Notes under the pieces: generated by a model | What the model was told of the DNA's origin: nothing | Seen by the model: only the letters and a program-made list of their open reading frames with translations | Database searches by the model: none | Position numbers and translations under genes: made by a program | Shown: positions 24,766 through 34,150 of the stretch, piece after piece | Layout: the number at the start of each line of letters is the position of its first letter | Position numbering within the stretch: position 1 is the first letter of the stretch | NCBI GenBank assembly: GCA_963738575.1 | Contig: CAVTWY010000002.1 | Location: 1,588,504-1,652,503 of the forward strand | Direction: 5' to 3' | Source: CAVTWY01 sp963738575 | Lineage (GTDB): Bacteria; Pseudomonadota; Gammaproteobacteria; Burkholderiales; Burkholderiaceae_C | Length of the DNA: 64,000 bases

Positions 24766-26814
24766 ATGGAAATCAGTTCAGTCAACTTCACTGCGAGTTT
24801 GGTCATCGAGTTGATCGGTTTTGCCATCAGCGCAGCGCTGCTGTGGTTGGGTGCAACTTTGCGTTTGACAGCGCGTGAGTTTGGGCCCTTCCCCAAGTCA
24901 GTGGCCCACTTGGTGTGGATGGCATTCATCGCCGTTGGCCTTTGGTGGCCGGTGCACGTGCATGATGTGCAAAGCGTGCATGGATTGACGGGCTTGGTGA
25001 TGGCGGCGGCGCTGGGGCCACTGGCTCACTTTGTGGCGCGCGGTTCGCTCAATTCCAATCGCACCACAACGCTCGGCTTCATCGGCTTCGGGGTCACTGT
25101 CTTGTTTGTTTTGGTGTCGCGCTACGGCGCCAAATCATCAAGCATTACCTTGACGGCCATGGCCACCAGCGTGCTGTTGGCGTTAGTGATCTTTGCAGCA
25201 ACCATCGCTTTGCACAAAGAAGAGTCACGCAAAATCCCTGTCAGCGCGTGGCGCGCCATCGCCGCAGCCGTCGCAGCACTTGCCGTGAGCGCGATCACCG
25301 TGACGCGAGCCAGCGAAATCCCTTGGGGTGCCGTGGGGTTGCAGCTCACCGTCATAGGAACTGTTGCGTCGCTGGTGGGCGCCTTGCTGTTGGTGATGCA
25401 TCAGTCCAAAGACCGGGTGCGGGCGGTGGTGGCCGCCAAAGACCGCGAGGCCATCGACTGCGATCCTTTGACAAAAATGTCGACACGCCGCTCTTTTGAA
25501 ACGCAACAAAAGGCCGCCGCCAAGCGAGCTGACGCCGAAAAGTCACCCATGGCCTTGTTGTTCATCGACCTGGACGGGTTCAAGGCGGTCAACGACAGCT
25601 ATGGCCACGCCGACGGCGACCGGTTGCTGATTGAAATGTCCACGCGGTTGGGGCGGTTGGCGCGTGATGGCGACATCCTGGCCCGTGTGGGAGCCGACGA
25701 GATGTTGATGTTGATGAGCGAAGACGTCAGCAGTGAAGCCGTCAAAGCGATGGTCAACAAGATCATTCAAAAGCTCTCGGCACCCTACCGCCTGCAACAA
25801 CGGGAAGTCACTCTCACTTGTTCGGTGGGCGTTGCCCGCTACCCCAAGCACGGTCCGGTGGAAAACCTGATCGCTCGCGCTGACGCGGCTGCCCAAGTGG
25901 CCAAACGCGACGGCGGTGGTCGATTCGTCAACTATGACAAGACGATGGAAACTGGCGCGCGTGAGCGCTTGGCACTAACGTCTGATCTGCGCGCAGCACT
26001 GGAACGCGGCGAGTTTGAGCTCTATTACCAACCCAAGGTTGATGCCTCCAGCCTGCAAATCACAGCCGCCGAAGCATTGATCCGCTGGCACCACCCGACG
26101 CGGGGGCTGGTGAGCCCCGGCGTGTTCATCCCCATCGCTGAGCAAAGCGGTTTGATCCAGCAAATTGGCGACTGGGTGATTGAGGACGCATGCCGTCAGT
26201 CAGCCAAATGGCGCAACCTGGGCCTGCGCATGCGCGTGGCTGTCAATCTTTCGGCCATCCAGATTCGACAAGAATCGATCGTCACGCAGATTGTCGGGTT
26301 GATGAAAAAGTACGGCGTGGAGCCGTCACAACTAACGTGTGAGATCACTGAATCGGTCGCCATGGGCGACACGGCCACCACGCAGAAAACATTCGAGGCC
26401 ATGGGTCGCGCTGGATTGCACATTTCCATTGATGACTTTGGCACCGGATACTCCAGCCTGGCCTACTTGCGCCGACTGCCCGCTGAGGAACTGAAAATCG
26501 ATCGCAGTTTTGTGATCGATTTGGAGCAAAGCGAGGACGCTCGCGCCGTGGCTGACGCTGTGGTGAAACTGGCGCACGCCCTGGGCAAGTCGGTGGTGGC
26601 CGAAGGTGTCGAAACCGTGAAGCAGGCCAAAATTCTTGTTGAGCTGGGGTGCAATCAACTTCAAGGTTACTTGTATGGCAAACCCATGCCTGCGTCAGAG
26701 CTCACCGCGTGGGCGCTGGGCAACAATGCCGAACGCTCCATGGCTTTCCGCGATTCACTGTTCATCGACACGCCAGCCGAGCGCTCGGAGCGACGCGCAG
26801 TCGCCCATCAGTAG
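24766..26814 (+). CDS. Membrane GGDEF/EAL protein with degenerate GGDEF, likely c-di-GMP phosphodiesterase
   Basis: 682 residues. An N-terminal block of six to seven helices (1-215) carries a His-rich loop, HVHDVQSVH. A GGDEF domain follows (about 230-395) whose signature reads GADEM at 309-313 instead of GGDEF, while the inhibitory I-site RDGD at 300-303 is kept. An EAL domain (about 405-655) is intact: EALIRW from 436, NLSA, CEITES, DDFGTGYSSLAYL, LKID and VAEGVET are all present. It should therefore break down c-di-GMP and perhaps sense it or GTP through the GGDEF part. The ATG at 24766 is preferred over a TTG 14 codons upstream. No operon partner. Confidence 0.88.
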   Translation: MEISSVNFTASLVIELIGFAISAALLWLGATLRLTAREFGPFPKSVAHLVWMAFIAVGLWWPVHVHDVQSVHGLTGLVMAAALGPLAHFVARGSLNSNRTTTLGFIGFGVTVLFVLVSRYGAKSSSITLTAMATSVLLALVIFAATIALHKEESRKIPVSAWRAIAAAVAALAVSAITVTRASEIPWGAVGLQLTVIGTVASLVGALLLVMHQSKDRVRAVVAAKDREAIDCDPLTKMSTRRSFETQQKAAAKRADAEKSPMALLFIDLDGFKAVNDSYGHADGDRLLIEMSTRLGRLARDGDILARVGADEMLMLMSEDVSSEAVKAMVNKIIQKLSAPYRLQQREVTLTCSVGVARYPKHGPVENLIARADAAAQVAKRDGGGRFVNYDKTMETGARERLALTSDLRAALERGEFELYYQPKVDASSLQITAAEALIRWHHPTRGLVSPGVFIPIAEQSGLIQQIGDWVIEDACRQSAKWRNLGLRMRVAVNLSAIQIRQESIVTQIVGLMKKYGVEPSQLTCEITESVAMGDTATTQKTFEAMGRAGLHISIDDFGTGYSSLAYLRRLPAEELKIDRSFVIDLEQSEDARAVADAVVKLAHALGKSVVAEGVETVKQAKILVELGCNQLQGYLYGKPMPASELTAWALGNNAERSMAFRDSLFIDTPAERSERRAVAHQ

Positions 26815-26857
26815 CGCATTGGCTTTCGCACCAAAATCCTGCGCTGGTCTTTTGCAG

Positions 26858-29800
26858 TCAGAGCAGCACGCGCTCGATGCCCCCAGCGTTGGCTTTTTGT
26901 ACATACGTCGGCATCCAATCGTCGCCCAAAATCTTGCGCGCCATCTCCACCACGATGTAGTCTGCCTCTAAAAGACCATTGTCCAAGTCGTCGCCAAACC
27001 TGGACAGCCCCTGCAGGCAACTCGGGCAAGACGTCAAAATCTTCACGTTGCCCGAACCTCCACCTGGCCCTTGGCTCGCGCGCAACTGCTCGGCGTTCTT
27101 GCGCAACTCTTCCTCTTTGCGAAACCGCACCTGTGTCGAAATATCGGGCCGCGTCACCCCCAGGGTGCCACTTTCCCCACAGCAGCGACTGCTGGGCAAG
27201 ACCGCGTCGCCCACCAGCGCCCTCACCGTCTTGAGCGGCGCCTGCAGTTTCATCGGGCTGTGGCATGGGTCGTGGTACAGGTACTCGCCTTGTTTGGACG
27301 TGTCCAGCGTGATGCCCTTTTCAAGCAGGTACTCGTGGATGTCCAGGATGCGACTGCCAGGAAAAATCTTGCCAAACTCGTAACCCGCCAGTTGGTCGTA
27401 GCACGTACCGCAAGACACCACCACCGTTTTGATGTCCAGGTAGTTCAGGGTGTTGGCCACGCGGTGAAAAAGCACCCGGTTGTCGGTGATGATTTTGTCG
27501 GCTTTGTCAAACTGCCCGCTGCCGCGCTGAGGGTACCCGCAGCACAGGTAACCAGGCGGCAACACCGTTTGCACACCGGCGTGCCACAACATGGCTTGCG
27601 CCGCCAATCCCACCTGCGAAAACAGCCGCTCGCTGCCACACCCGGGGAAGTAGAAGACCGCTTCACTCTCAGCAGACGTGGCTTTCGGGTCGCGAATGAT
27701 GGGCACGTAATCGCGGTCTTCGATGTCAAGCAAGGCCCTGGCTGTTCGCTTGGGCAAGCCCCCAGGCAGCTTCTTGTTGATGAAGTGGATCACCTGCTCG
27801 CGAAGCGGTGCCGCGCCCAGCGTGGCAGGCGGCGCTTTGGTTTGCGCACGCGTCGCCAGACGCAACACGTTGTTGGCCGCGCGCTGGGCACCAAACCCCA
27901 CGCCAACCAGCGCCGTGCGCGCCAACTTGATGACCGCAGGCTGCGTCGCATTCAGCATCAACATTGCCGCTGCATTGCCCGGTCGGAAGTGCTTCTTGCC
28001 CATCTTGCGCAGCAGATTGCGCATGTTCATGGACACCTCACCAAAGTCAATGTCAACCGGACATGGGCTCAAACACTTGTGGCAAACCGTGCAGTGATCG
28101 GCCACATCTTCAAACTCTTCCCAGTGTCGGATGCTGATGCCGCGCCGGGTTTGCTCCTCGTACAAGAAGGCTTCGATCAGAAGTGACGTGGCCAAAATCT
28201 TGTTGCGCGGGCTGTACAACAAGTTGGCCCTTGGCACATGGGTGGCGCATTCGGGCTTGCACTTGCCACAACGCAAGCAATCTTTGATGGAATCGCTGAT
28301 GGCGCCGATGTCGCTTTGTTGAAGGATCAACGACTCATGCCCCATCAAGCCAAAGCTCGGCGTGTAGGCATGGTGCAAGTCGGCCTGATGCACGTCGTCG
28401 CCCAGCACAAGGCGCGCTGCGCCACGCAGCAATTTGCCTTTGTTGAAACGCCCTTGCGGATCGATGCGGGCTTTGTAGTCGGCGAACGATGCGATCTCTT
28501 CATCGGTGAGAAATTCAAGCTTGGTGATGCCAATGCCATGTTCACCCGAAATCACACCCCCCAAAGCACGTGCCAGGGCCATGATGCGCACCACCACGTC
28601 TTGCGCCGTTTGCAACATCGCGTAGTTGTCGCTGTTGACGGGGATGTTGGTGTGCACGTTGCCATCACCAGCATGCATGTGCAGCGCAATCCAAACGCGC
28701 CCACGCAACACCTCGCGGTGGACGCGGTTGACCTGCTCCAGCAAGGGCACAAACGAAGCCCCGGCAAACAGTTCGCGCAGCGGCTCGCGCACCTGAAGCT
28801 TCCAAGACGCGCGCAGCGTGTGGTCTTGCAAGTCATCAAACAACGAGCGTGTGCCCGCTGCGTTGGGCAGATCAAGTCCATCCAACCAACCTTGCCACTG
28901 CGTTTGAACGCGTGCAATCAACGCCAATGCTTGAGCAACGCGGTCGCCCAACAGTTCGTCATTGGACAGCGTTGCCGCGTCGTCAGACTTGCCCAATGGC
29001 AGCGCACCAGACGCCAGGAAATTCTTGAGTTTGACGAGCAATTCGAGCTTGTTCTGCAAGCTCAGCTCGACGTTGATGCGCTCAACGCCCAAGGTGTAAT
29101 CGCCCATGCGGTCCAGCGGAATCACCACATCTTCATTGATCTTGAATGCGTTGGTATGTCGCGCAATGGCCGCCGTTCGTTTGCGATCAAGCCAAAACTT
29201 TTTGCGTGCATCAGCGCCCACCGCAATGAAGCCCTCGCCCGACCGGGCGTTGGCCAGGCGAACCACTTCACTAGTGGCGCGGGCGACGGCACTCTCGTCG
29301 TCACCGACGATGTCACCCACCAACACCATCTTGGGCAGCTTGCCGCGCTTGCTTTTGGTGGCGTACCCCACCGCCTTGAGGTACCGGTCATCCAGGTGCT
29401 CCAATCCCGCCAAGACGGCGCCGCCCAACTTGGTTTGTGCGGCCAGGTAGTCCTTGATTTCGACAATTGAAGGCACCGCTTCTTTGGGGTTGCCAAAAAA
29501 CTCCAAACACACGGTGCGCACGTGCGTTGGCATGCGGTGCACCACCCACCGGGCACTCGTGATCAGACCGTCGCAGCCCTCTTTCTGGATGCCTGGCAAC
29601 CCGGCCAAGAATTTGTCAGTGACGTCTTTGCCCAACCCCTCTTTGCGGAACGCCGCGCCAGGGATCACCAACGTTTCGGTTCGGACCAACTTTTGCCCAC
29701 TGGCGTCGAAGTGCCGCAGCTCAAAGGTTGCCTGGGCTGCGTCATGGATTTTGCCCAGGTTGTGGTCCATGCGCACCACTTCCAGCCACGTGGCATCAGG

Positions 29801-30787
29801 CGTCACCATGCGCCAGCTGGCCAAGTTGTCCAGCGCCGTGCCCCAAAGAACCGCCTTTTTGCCGCCGGCGTTCATGGCCACGTTGCCGCCCACACACGAC
29901 GCTTCGGCCGACGTCGGGTCCACCGCAAAGACGAAACCGGCTCGCTCAGCGGCATCAGCCACCCGTTGGGTCACCACGCCGGCCTCACTCCAAACCGTGG
30001 CAACGGGCTGCGCCACCCCAGGCATGGTCACCAGCTCCACTTCACGCATGCCCTCCAGTTTTTCAGTGTTGATCACCGCCGATCGCCACGTCAGCGGGAT
30101 GGCACCACCTGTGTAGCCGGTGCCACCCCCACGCGGGATGATGGTCAATCCCAGGTCGATGCAGGCTTTCACCAACCCGGCCATTTCTGCTTCGGTGTCG
30201 GGGGTCAGCACCACGAAAGGAACCGCAACGCGCCAATCGGTGGCATCGGTGACGTGGGACACGCGGCTCAGGCCGTCAAATTTGACGTTGTCTTTGCCCG
30301 TGCAGCGACTGAAGCGCGCCTTGGATGACCGACGCAAGTCGTAGACCGTCTCAAACTGCCGCGCAAAACGCTCGACTGCCGCTTCAGATGCCAACAACAA
30401 CTCCCCCACCAAGGCATCTCGCTGTGCATCGTCGCCCGGCGTGCGGCGCTTTTCGACTTCTTGCAGCCGATGTCGCATGGCGGCAATCAGCAGCGCCCGG
30501 CGCTTTGGGTTGTCGATCAAGTCGTCTTCAAGGTAGGGGTTTCTTTGCACCACCCAGATATCGCCCAGCACCTCGTACAGCATGCGGGCCGAGCGGCCGG
30601 TATGCCTCTCTTCGCGCAACCCATTGAGCACCTCCCAGGCACGGGTGCCGAGCAAGCGCTGCACGATCTCGCGGTCGGAGAACGAGGTGTAGTTGTAAGG
30701 GATCTCACGCAGCCGCGACAGCTCTGGGCTTTCTGCAGCGGGGCTGGCAACGCCGTGGGTGGCAGCAAGGGGCAATGGTGCGTTCAT
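26858..30787 (-). CDS. DUF3683 FAD-binding oxidoreductase fused to Fe-S/CCG domains
   Basis: 1309-residue multidomain enzyme. An N-terminal DUF3683 region is followed by an FAD_binding_4 domain with IPRGGGTGYTGGAIPL near residue 235. Next is a GlcD-like C-terminal domain (GEHGIGITKLEFL near 765). Two 4Fe-4S motifs follow (CLRCGKCKPEC near 855; CTVCHKCLSPCPVD near 905). Two cysteine-rich CCG blocks end the protein (CCGYPQRGSG near 1085; CCGESGTLGV near 1205). It combines in one chain what glycolate oxidase splits into GlcD, GlcE and GlcF, so a membrane-associated 2-hydroxyacid dehydrogenase feeding electrons to quinone is likely. The substrate is unknown. Divergent from ugpB. Confidence 0.87.
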   Translation of the reverse strand: MNAPLPLAATHGVASPAAESPELSRLREIPYNYTSFSDREIVQRLLGTRAWEVLNGLREERHTGRSARMLYEVLGDIWVVQRNPYLEDDLIDNPKRRALLIAAMRHRLQEVEKRRTPGDDAQRDALVGELLLASEAAVERFARQFETVYDLRRSSKARFSRCTGKDNVKFDGLSRVSHVTDATDWRVAVPFVVLTPDTEAEMAGLVKACIDLGLTIIPRGGGTGYTGGAIPLTWRSAVINTEKLEGMREVELVTMPGVAQPVATVWSEAGVVTQRVADAAERAGFVFAVDPTSAEASCVGGNVAMNAGGKKAVLWGTALDNLASWRMVTPDATWLEVVRMDHNLGKIHDAAQATFELRHFDASGQKLVRTETLVIPGAAFRKEGLGKDVTDKFLAGLPGIQKEGCDGLITSARWVVHRMPTHVRTVCLEFFGNPKEAVPSIVEIKDYLAAQTKLGGAVLAGLEHLDDRYLKAVGYATKSKRGKLPKMVLVGDIVGDDESAVARATSEVVRLANARSGEGFIAVGADARKKFWLDRKRTAAIARHTNAFKINEDVVIPLDRMGDYTLGVERINVELSLQNKLELLVKLKNFLASGALPLGKSDDAATLSNDELLGDRVAQALALIARVQTQWQGWLDGLDLPNAAGTRSLFDDLQDHTLRASWKLQVREPLRELFAGASFVPLLEQVNRVHREVLRGRVWIALHMHAGDGNVHTNIPVNSDNYAMLQTAQDVVVRIMALARALGGVISGEHGIGITKLEFLTDEEIASFADYKARIDPQGRFNKGKLLRGAARLVLGDDVHQADLHHAYTPSFGLMGHESLILQQSDIGAISDSIKDCLRCGKCKPECATHVPRANLLYSPRNKILATSLLIEAFLYEEQTRRGISIRHWEEFEDVADHCTVCHKCLSPCPVDIDFGEVSMNMRNLLRKMGKKHFRPGNAAAMLMLNATQPAVIKLARTALVGVGFGAQRAANNVLRLATRAQTKAPPATLGAAPLREQVIHFINKKLPGGLPKRTARALLDIEDRDYVPIIRDPKATSAESEAVFYFPGCGSERLFSQVGLAAQAMLWHAGVQTVLPPGYLCCGYPQRGSGQFDKADKIITDNRVLFHRVANTLNYLDIKTVVVSCGTCYDQLAGYEFGKIFPGSRILDIHEYLLEKGITLDTSKQGEYLYHDPCHSPMKLQAPLKTVRALVGDAVLPSSRCCGESGTLGVTRPDISTQVRFRKEEELRKNAEQLRASQGPGGGSGNVKILTSCPSCLQGLSRFGDDLDNGLLEADYIVVEMARKILGDDWMPTYVQKANAGGIERVLL

Positions 30788-31001
30788 AGGGTGGCGAGGA
30801 TGCTATAAAAAATTCAACGCATCAGCTTTGCTGCCCTGCGCACACTCCTCGACTGCCATGCTACCGCAGTGCAACAATACCTTGCGCAACCACGGTAAAC
30901 CCCACTTGTTGAAGTGCAGCATCCATGCCAAAAACACCTTTGTCACGCAACGGCTGCACACTAGCGGCCTTGCAATGGTCCAACCCGAGTCCGGAGAATT
31001 C

Positions 31002-32312
31002 ATGAAACGCACCCTGCTTGCTGTCGCCTCGTTCACTGCTGCCACCCTGGCCACGCCCGCCCACGCACAAACTGAGATTCAGTGGTGGCACTCCATGAGC
31101 GGACAATTGGGTGAGTGGGTGAACGGCTTGGCCGCTGGCTTCAACAACAGCCAAAAGGACTTCAAGGTAACCCCCGTCTTCAAGGGCACTTACCCCGAGT
31201 CGTTTGCAGCCGCCATCGCTGCGTACCGCGCGGGCAACGCACCTCACATCTTGCAAGTGTTTGAAGTCGGCACCGCCAGCATGATGGCCAGCAAAGGCGC
31301 CATCGTCCCCGTAACCGAGGTGATGAAAACAGGCGGCGTCAAATTCGACGCGGGCGTCTACGTGCCAGCGGTTTCGGGCTATTACACAGCCCCCAACGGC
31401 CAAATGCTAAGCCTGCCCTTCAACAGCTCGACGACCGTCTTTTTGTACAACAAAGATGCCTTCAAGGCCGCCGGTCTCGACCCAGAAACGCCGCCCAAGA
31501 CGTGGCCCGAAGTGGTGCTGGCAGCGGCCAAGCTCAAAGCCAGCGGCCACAAGTGCCCCTACACCACCAGTTGGCAAAGCTGGACGCAGCTGGAGAGCTT
31601 CAGCGCGTGGCACAACGTAGAGTTCGCCACCAAGCGAAACGGCTTCAACGGCCTGGACACTCGCTTGTCGTTCACCACACCCCTGCACGTGCGTCACATC
31701 GAAAACCTGGCCAACATGGCGCAACAGGGCTTGTTCGTTTACAAGGGCCGCAACAACTCGGCCGACGCCACATTTGTTTCTGGTGAATGCGCCATGACGA
31801 CTGGCTCGTCGGCTTTGTACGGCGCCGTCAAGCGCAACGCCAAGTTTGCATTCGCCATCAGCACATTGCCTTATTACCCTGACGTGGCTGGCGCACCGCA
31901 AAACACGGTGATCGGTGGTGCCAGCTTGTGGGCCATGGCGGGTAAAAAGCCTGCAGAAACCAAAGGCGTAGCGCAGTTCTTCAATTACTTGTCCAATGCA
32001 CAAGTGCAGGCCAAGAGCCACCAAGACACAGGCTACCTACCCATCACCACCGAAGCCTACACCGTGACCGAGAAGAGCGGCTTTTACAAAGCCAACCCCG
32101 GCACCGACGTGAGCGTGAATCAAATGATTCGCAAAACCACCGACAAGTCGCGTGGCATTCGGTTGGGCAACTTTGTGCAGATTCGCACCATCCTGGACGA
32201 AGAGCTCGAGCAAGTGTGGGCTGGCAAAAAATCAGCCAAGCAAGGCCTTGACGACGCCAAAAAGCGTGGCGACGAGCAACTGGAAAAATTCGAGAAGGCC
32301 AACAAAGGCTGA
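31002..32312 (+). CDS. ugpB: sn-glycerol-3-phosphate ABC transporter substrate-binding protein UgpB
   Basis: 436-residue periplasmic binding protein with signal peptide FTAATLATPAHAQ. The UgpB hallmark IQWWHSMSGQLGEWVNGLA is at the start of the mature chain. The family blocks PFNSSTTVFLYNKDAFKAAG and GASLWAMAGKKP are also present. It binds glycerol-3-phosphate or glycerophosphocholine and hands it to UgpA/UgpE. The ATG at 31002 follows CCGGAG and gives a proper signal peptide. First gene of the five-gene ugp operon; the 214-base divergent gap upstream must hold its promoter. Confidence 0.93.
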   Translation: MKRTLLAVASFTAATLATPAHAQTEIQWWHSMSGQLGEWVNGLAAGFNNSQKDFKVTPVFKGTYPESFAAAIAAYRAGNAPHILQVFEVGTASMMASKGAIVPVTEVMKTGGVKFDAGVYVPAVSGYYTAPNGQMLSLPFNSSTTVFLYNKDAFKAAGLDPETPPKTWPEVVLAAAKLKASGHKCPYTTSWQSWTQLESFSAWHNVEFATKRNGFNGLDTRLSFTTPLHVRHIENLANMAQQGLFVYKGRNNSADATFVSGECAMTTGSSALYGAVKRNAKFAFAISTLPYYPDVAGAPQNTVIGGASLWAMAGKKPAETKGVAQFFNYLSNAQVQAKSHQDTGYLPITTEAYTVTEKSGFYKANPGTDVSVNQMIRKTTDKSRGIRLGNFVQIRTILDEELEQVWAGKKSAKQGLDDAKKRGDEQLEKFEKANKG

Positions 32313-32380
32313 AGACGCTACACCTAACCTGCCCCGTCAGGGCTTGAAAGAAGCAGAACCACGAACGCGAAGCCTCTACC

Positions 32381-33268
32381 TTGACTGTTGAAAAACGCGT
32401 TCGCTTCAAAAGCCGATGGTTGCCTTGGGTGCTGGTAGCGCCCCAGATGATCATCGTGCTGGTCTTCTTTTTTTGGCCGGCAGGGCAGGCTCTGTTTCAA
32501 AGCTTGTTGCAAGAAGATGCCTTTGGCACAAGCAGCAAGTTTGTGGGCCTCGAGAACTTCAACACGCTGTTTGCCGACGACACCTACCTGGCGTCGTTCA
32601 AAACCACCGCCGTATTTTCGATCTTGGTGGCGGTGTTGGGGCTGGGCACATCGCTGATGTTGGCGGTGATGGCCGACCGGGTGGTCAAGGGCTCATCCAT
32701 TTACAGAACCCTACTCATATGGCCCTACGCCGTGGCGCCTGCGGTGGCAGGCGTTTTGTGGCTCTTCATGTTTGCGCCCTCCATCGGCGTGGTGAGTTAC
32801 GGCCTGCGTGCACTGGGCGTTGACTGGAACCACCTGCTCAACGGCACCCACGCCCTCATCCTGGTGGTGATGGCAGCGGTGTGGAAGCAAATCTCGTACA
32901 ACTTTTTGTTTTTCTTGGCCGGCTTGCAATCCATTCCCAAGAGTTTGATCGAAGCGGCGGCCATCGACGGTGCGGGCCCCTGGAAGCGCTTTTGGACGGT
33001 GCAGTTTCCACTGCTCACCCCAACCGCGTTCTTTTTGTTGGTCATCAACATCGTCTACGCGTTTTTTGACACCTTCGCCATCATCGATGCGGCCACATCG
33101 GGTGGGCCTGGCAAAGACACGTCCATCCTCGTTTATAAGGTTTACTTCGATGGCTTCAAGGCACTTGACTTGGGCGGCTCCGCCGCGCAATCGGTGGTGT
33201 TGATGGCCATCGTGGTGGCTTTGACGGTGGTGCAATTTCGCTACGTTGAAAAACGGGTGAACTACTGA
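32381..33268 (+). CDS. ugpA: sn-glycerol-3-phosphate ABC transporter permease UgpA
   Basis: 295-residue inner membrane permease with six helices. The ABC permease EAA loop reads EAAAIDGAGPWKRFWTVQFPL near residue 200. It starts with TTG at 32381, the only start that keeps the cytoplasmic leader RVRFKSRWLPW; no strong ribosome site is seen ahead of it. It forms the channel with UgpE and lies 68 bases after ugpB. Confidence 0.92.
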   Translation: MTVEKRVRFKSRWLPWVLVAPQMIIVLVFFFWPAGQALFQSLLQEDAFGTSSKFVGLENFNTLFADDTYLASFKTTAVFSILVAVLGLGTSLMLAVMADRVVKGSSIYRTLLIWPYAVAPAVAGVLWLFMFAPSIGVVSYGLRALGVDWNHLLNGTHALILVVMAAVWKQISYNFLFFLAGLQSIPKSLIEAAAIDGAGPWKRFWTVQFPLLTPTAFFLLVINIVYAFFDTFAIIDAATSGGPGKDTSILVYKVYFDGFKALDLGGSAAQSVVLMAIVVALTVVQFRYVEKRVNY

Positions 33269-33285
33269 CATGCGTACGCACACCC

Positions 33286-34143
33286 ATGGTTGAAAACCGG
33301 CCCGTTGCCACCGTCCTGTCCCACGTCGTGCTGTTGCTGGGCGTGCTGATCGTCGCCTTCCCGATCTACATCACCTTCATTGCCAGCACCCAAACGGCCG
33401 AGCAGATCGTGCAAAACGTGCCGATGTCGCTGCTGCCGGGCAGCAACCTGATTCAGAGCTACAAGCTGGCCTTGTTTGGCGGGCAAACCGAGTACGGCAG
33501 CATGCTGCCCGCAGCCGCACCCATGTTGTGGATCAGCTTGGTGAGTGCCTTGGTGATTGCCATTGGCAAAATTGCCATTTCACTGCTCTCGGCCTTCGCG
33601 GTGGTGTACTTTCGTTTCCCGGGCCGCAGCGTCGTGTTTTGGATGATCTTCATCACCCTGATGCTGCCCGTTGAGGTGCGCATCCTGCCTACTTACAAGG
33701 TGGTGTCCGACCTGGGCATGCTCAACACCTATGCCGGGCTGACCGTACCTTTGATCGCTTCGGCCACTGCCACGTTCTTGTTCCGGCAATTCTTCTTGAC
33801 GGTGCCCGACGAGTTGGTGGAAGCGGCGCGTATCGACGGTGCGGGGCCGATGCGCTTCTTCAAAGACGTGCTGCTGCCCCTTTCGACCACGTCCATCGCT
33901 GCCTTGTTTGTCATCCAGTTCATCTACGGCTGGAACCAATACTTGTGGCCGCTGCTGATGACCACCGACGAGAACATGTACCCGGTGGTGATGGGCATCA
34001 AGCGCATGATCAGTGGTGGTGACGCCGCCACCGAATGGAACGCCGTGATGGCCACCGCCATGCTGGCGATGATTCCACCCGCCTTGGTGGTGATCCTGAT
34101 GCAAAAGTGGTTCGTCAAGGGCCTGGTGGACACCGAGAAGTGA
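33286..34143 (+). CDS. ugpE: sn-glycerol-3-phosphate ABC transporter permease UgpE
   Basis: 285-residue permease, partner of UgpA. It has six helices and the EAA loop EAARIDGAGPMRFFKDVLLPL near residue 175. The UgpE-type segment FIYGWNQYLWPLLMTTDE follows. It begins 17 bases after ugpA and ends 7 bases before ugpC. Confidence 0.92.
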   Translation: MVENRPVATVLSHVVLLLGVLIVAFPIYITFIASTQTAEQIVQNVPMSLLPGSNLIQSYKLALFGGQTEYGSMLPAAAPMLWISLVSALVIAIGKIAISLLSAFAVVYFRFPGRSVVFWMIFITLMLPVEVRILPTYKVVSDLGMLNTYAGLTVPLIASATATFLFRQFFLTVPDELVEAARIDGAGPMRFFKDVLLPLSTTSIAALFVIQFIYGWNQYLWPLLMTTDENMYPVVMGIKRMISGGDAATEWNAVMATAMLAMIPPALVVILMQKWFVKGLVDTEK

Positions 34144-34150
34144 TCAAAAC

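Noticed and set aside
30788..31001. Pho box ahead of ugpB
   Set aside because: TTTGTCACGCAACGGCTGCAC only loosely resembles two CTGTCAT half-sites; phosphate control is plausible for ugp but not shown here.
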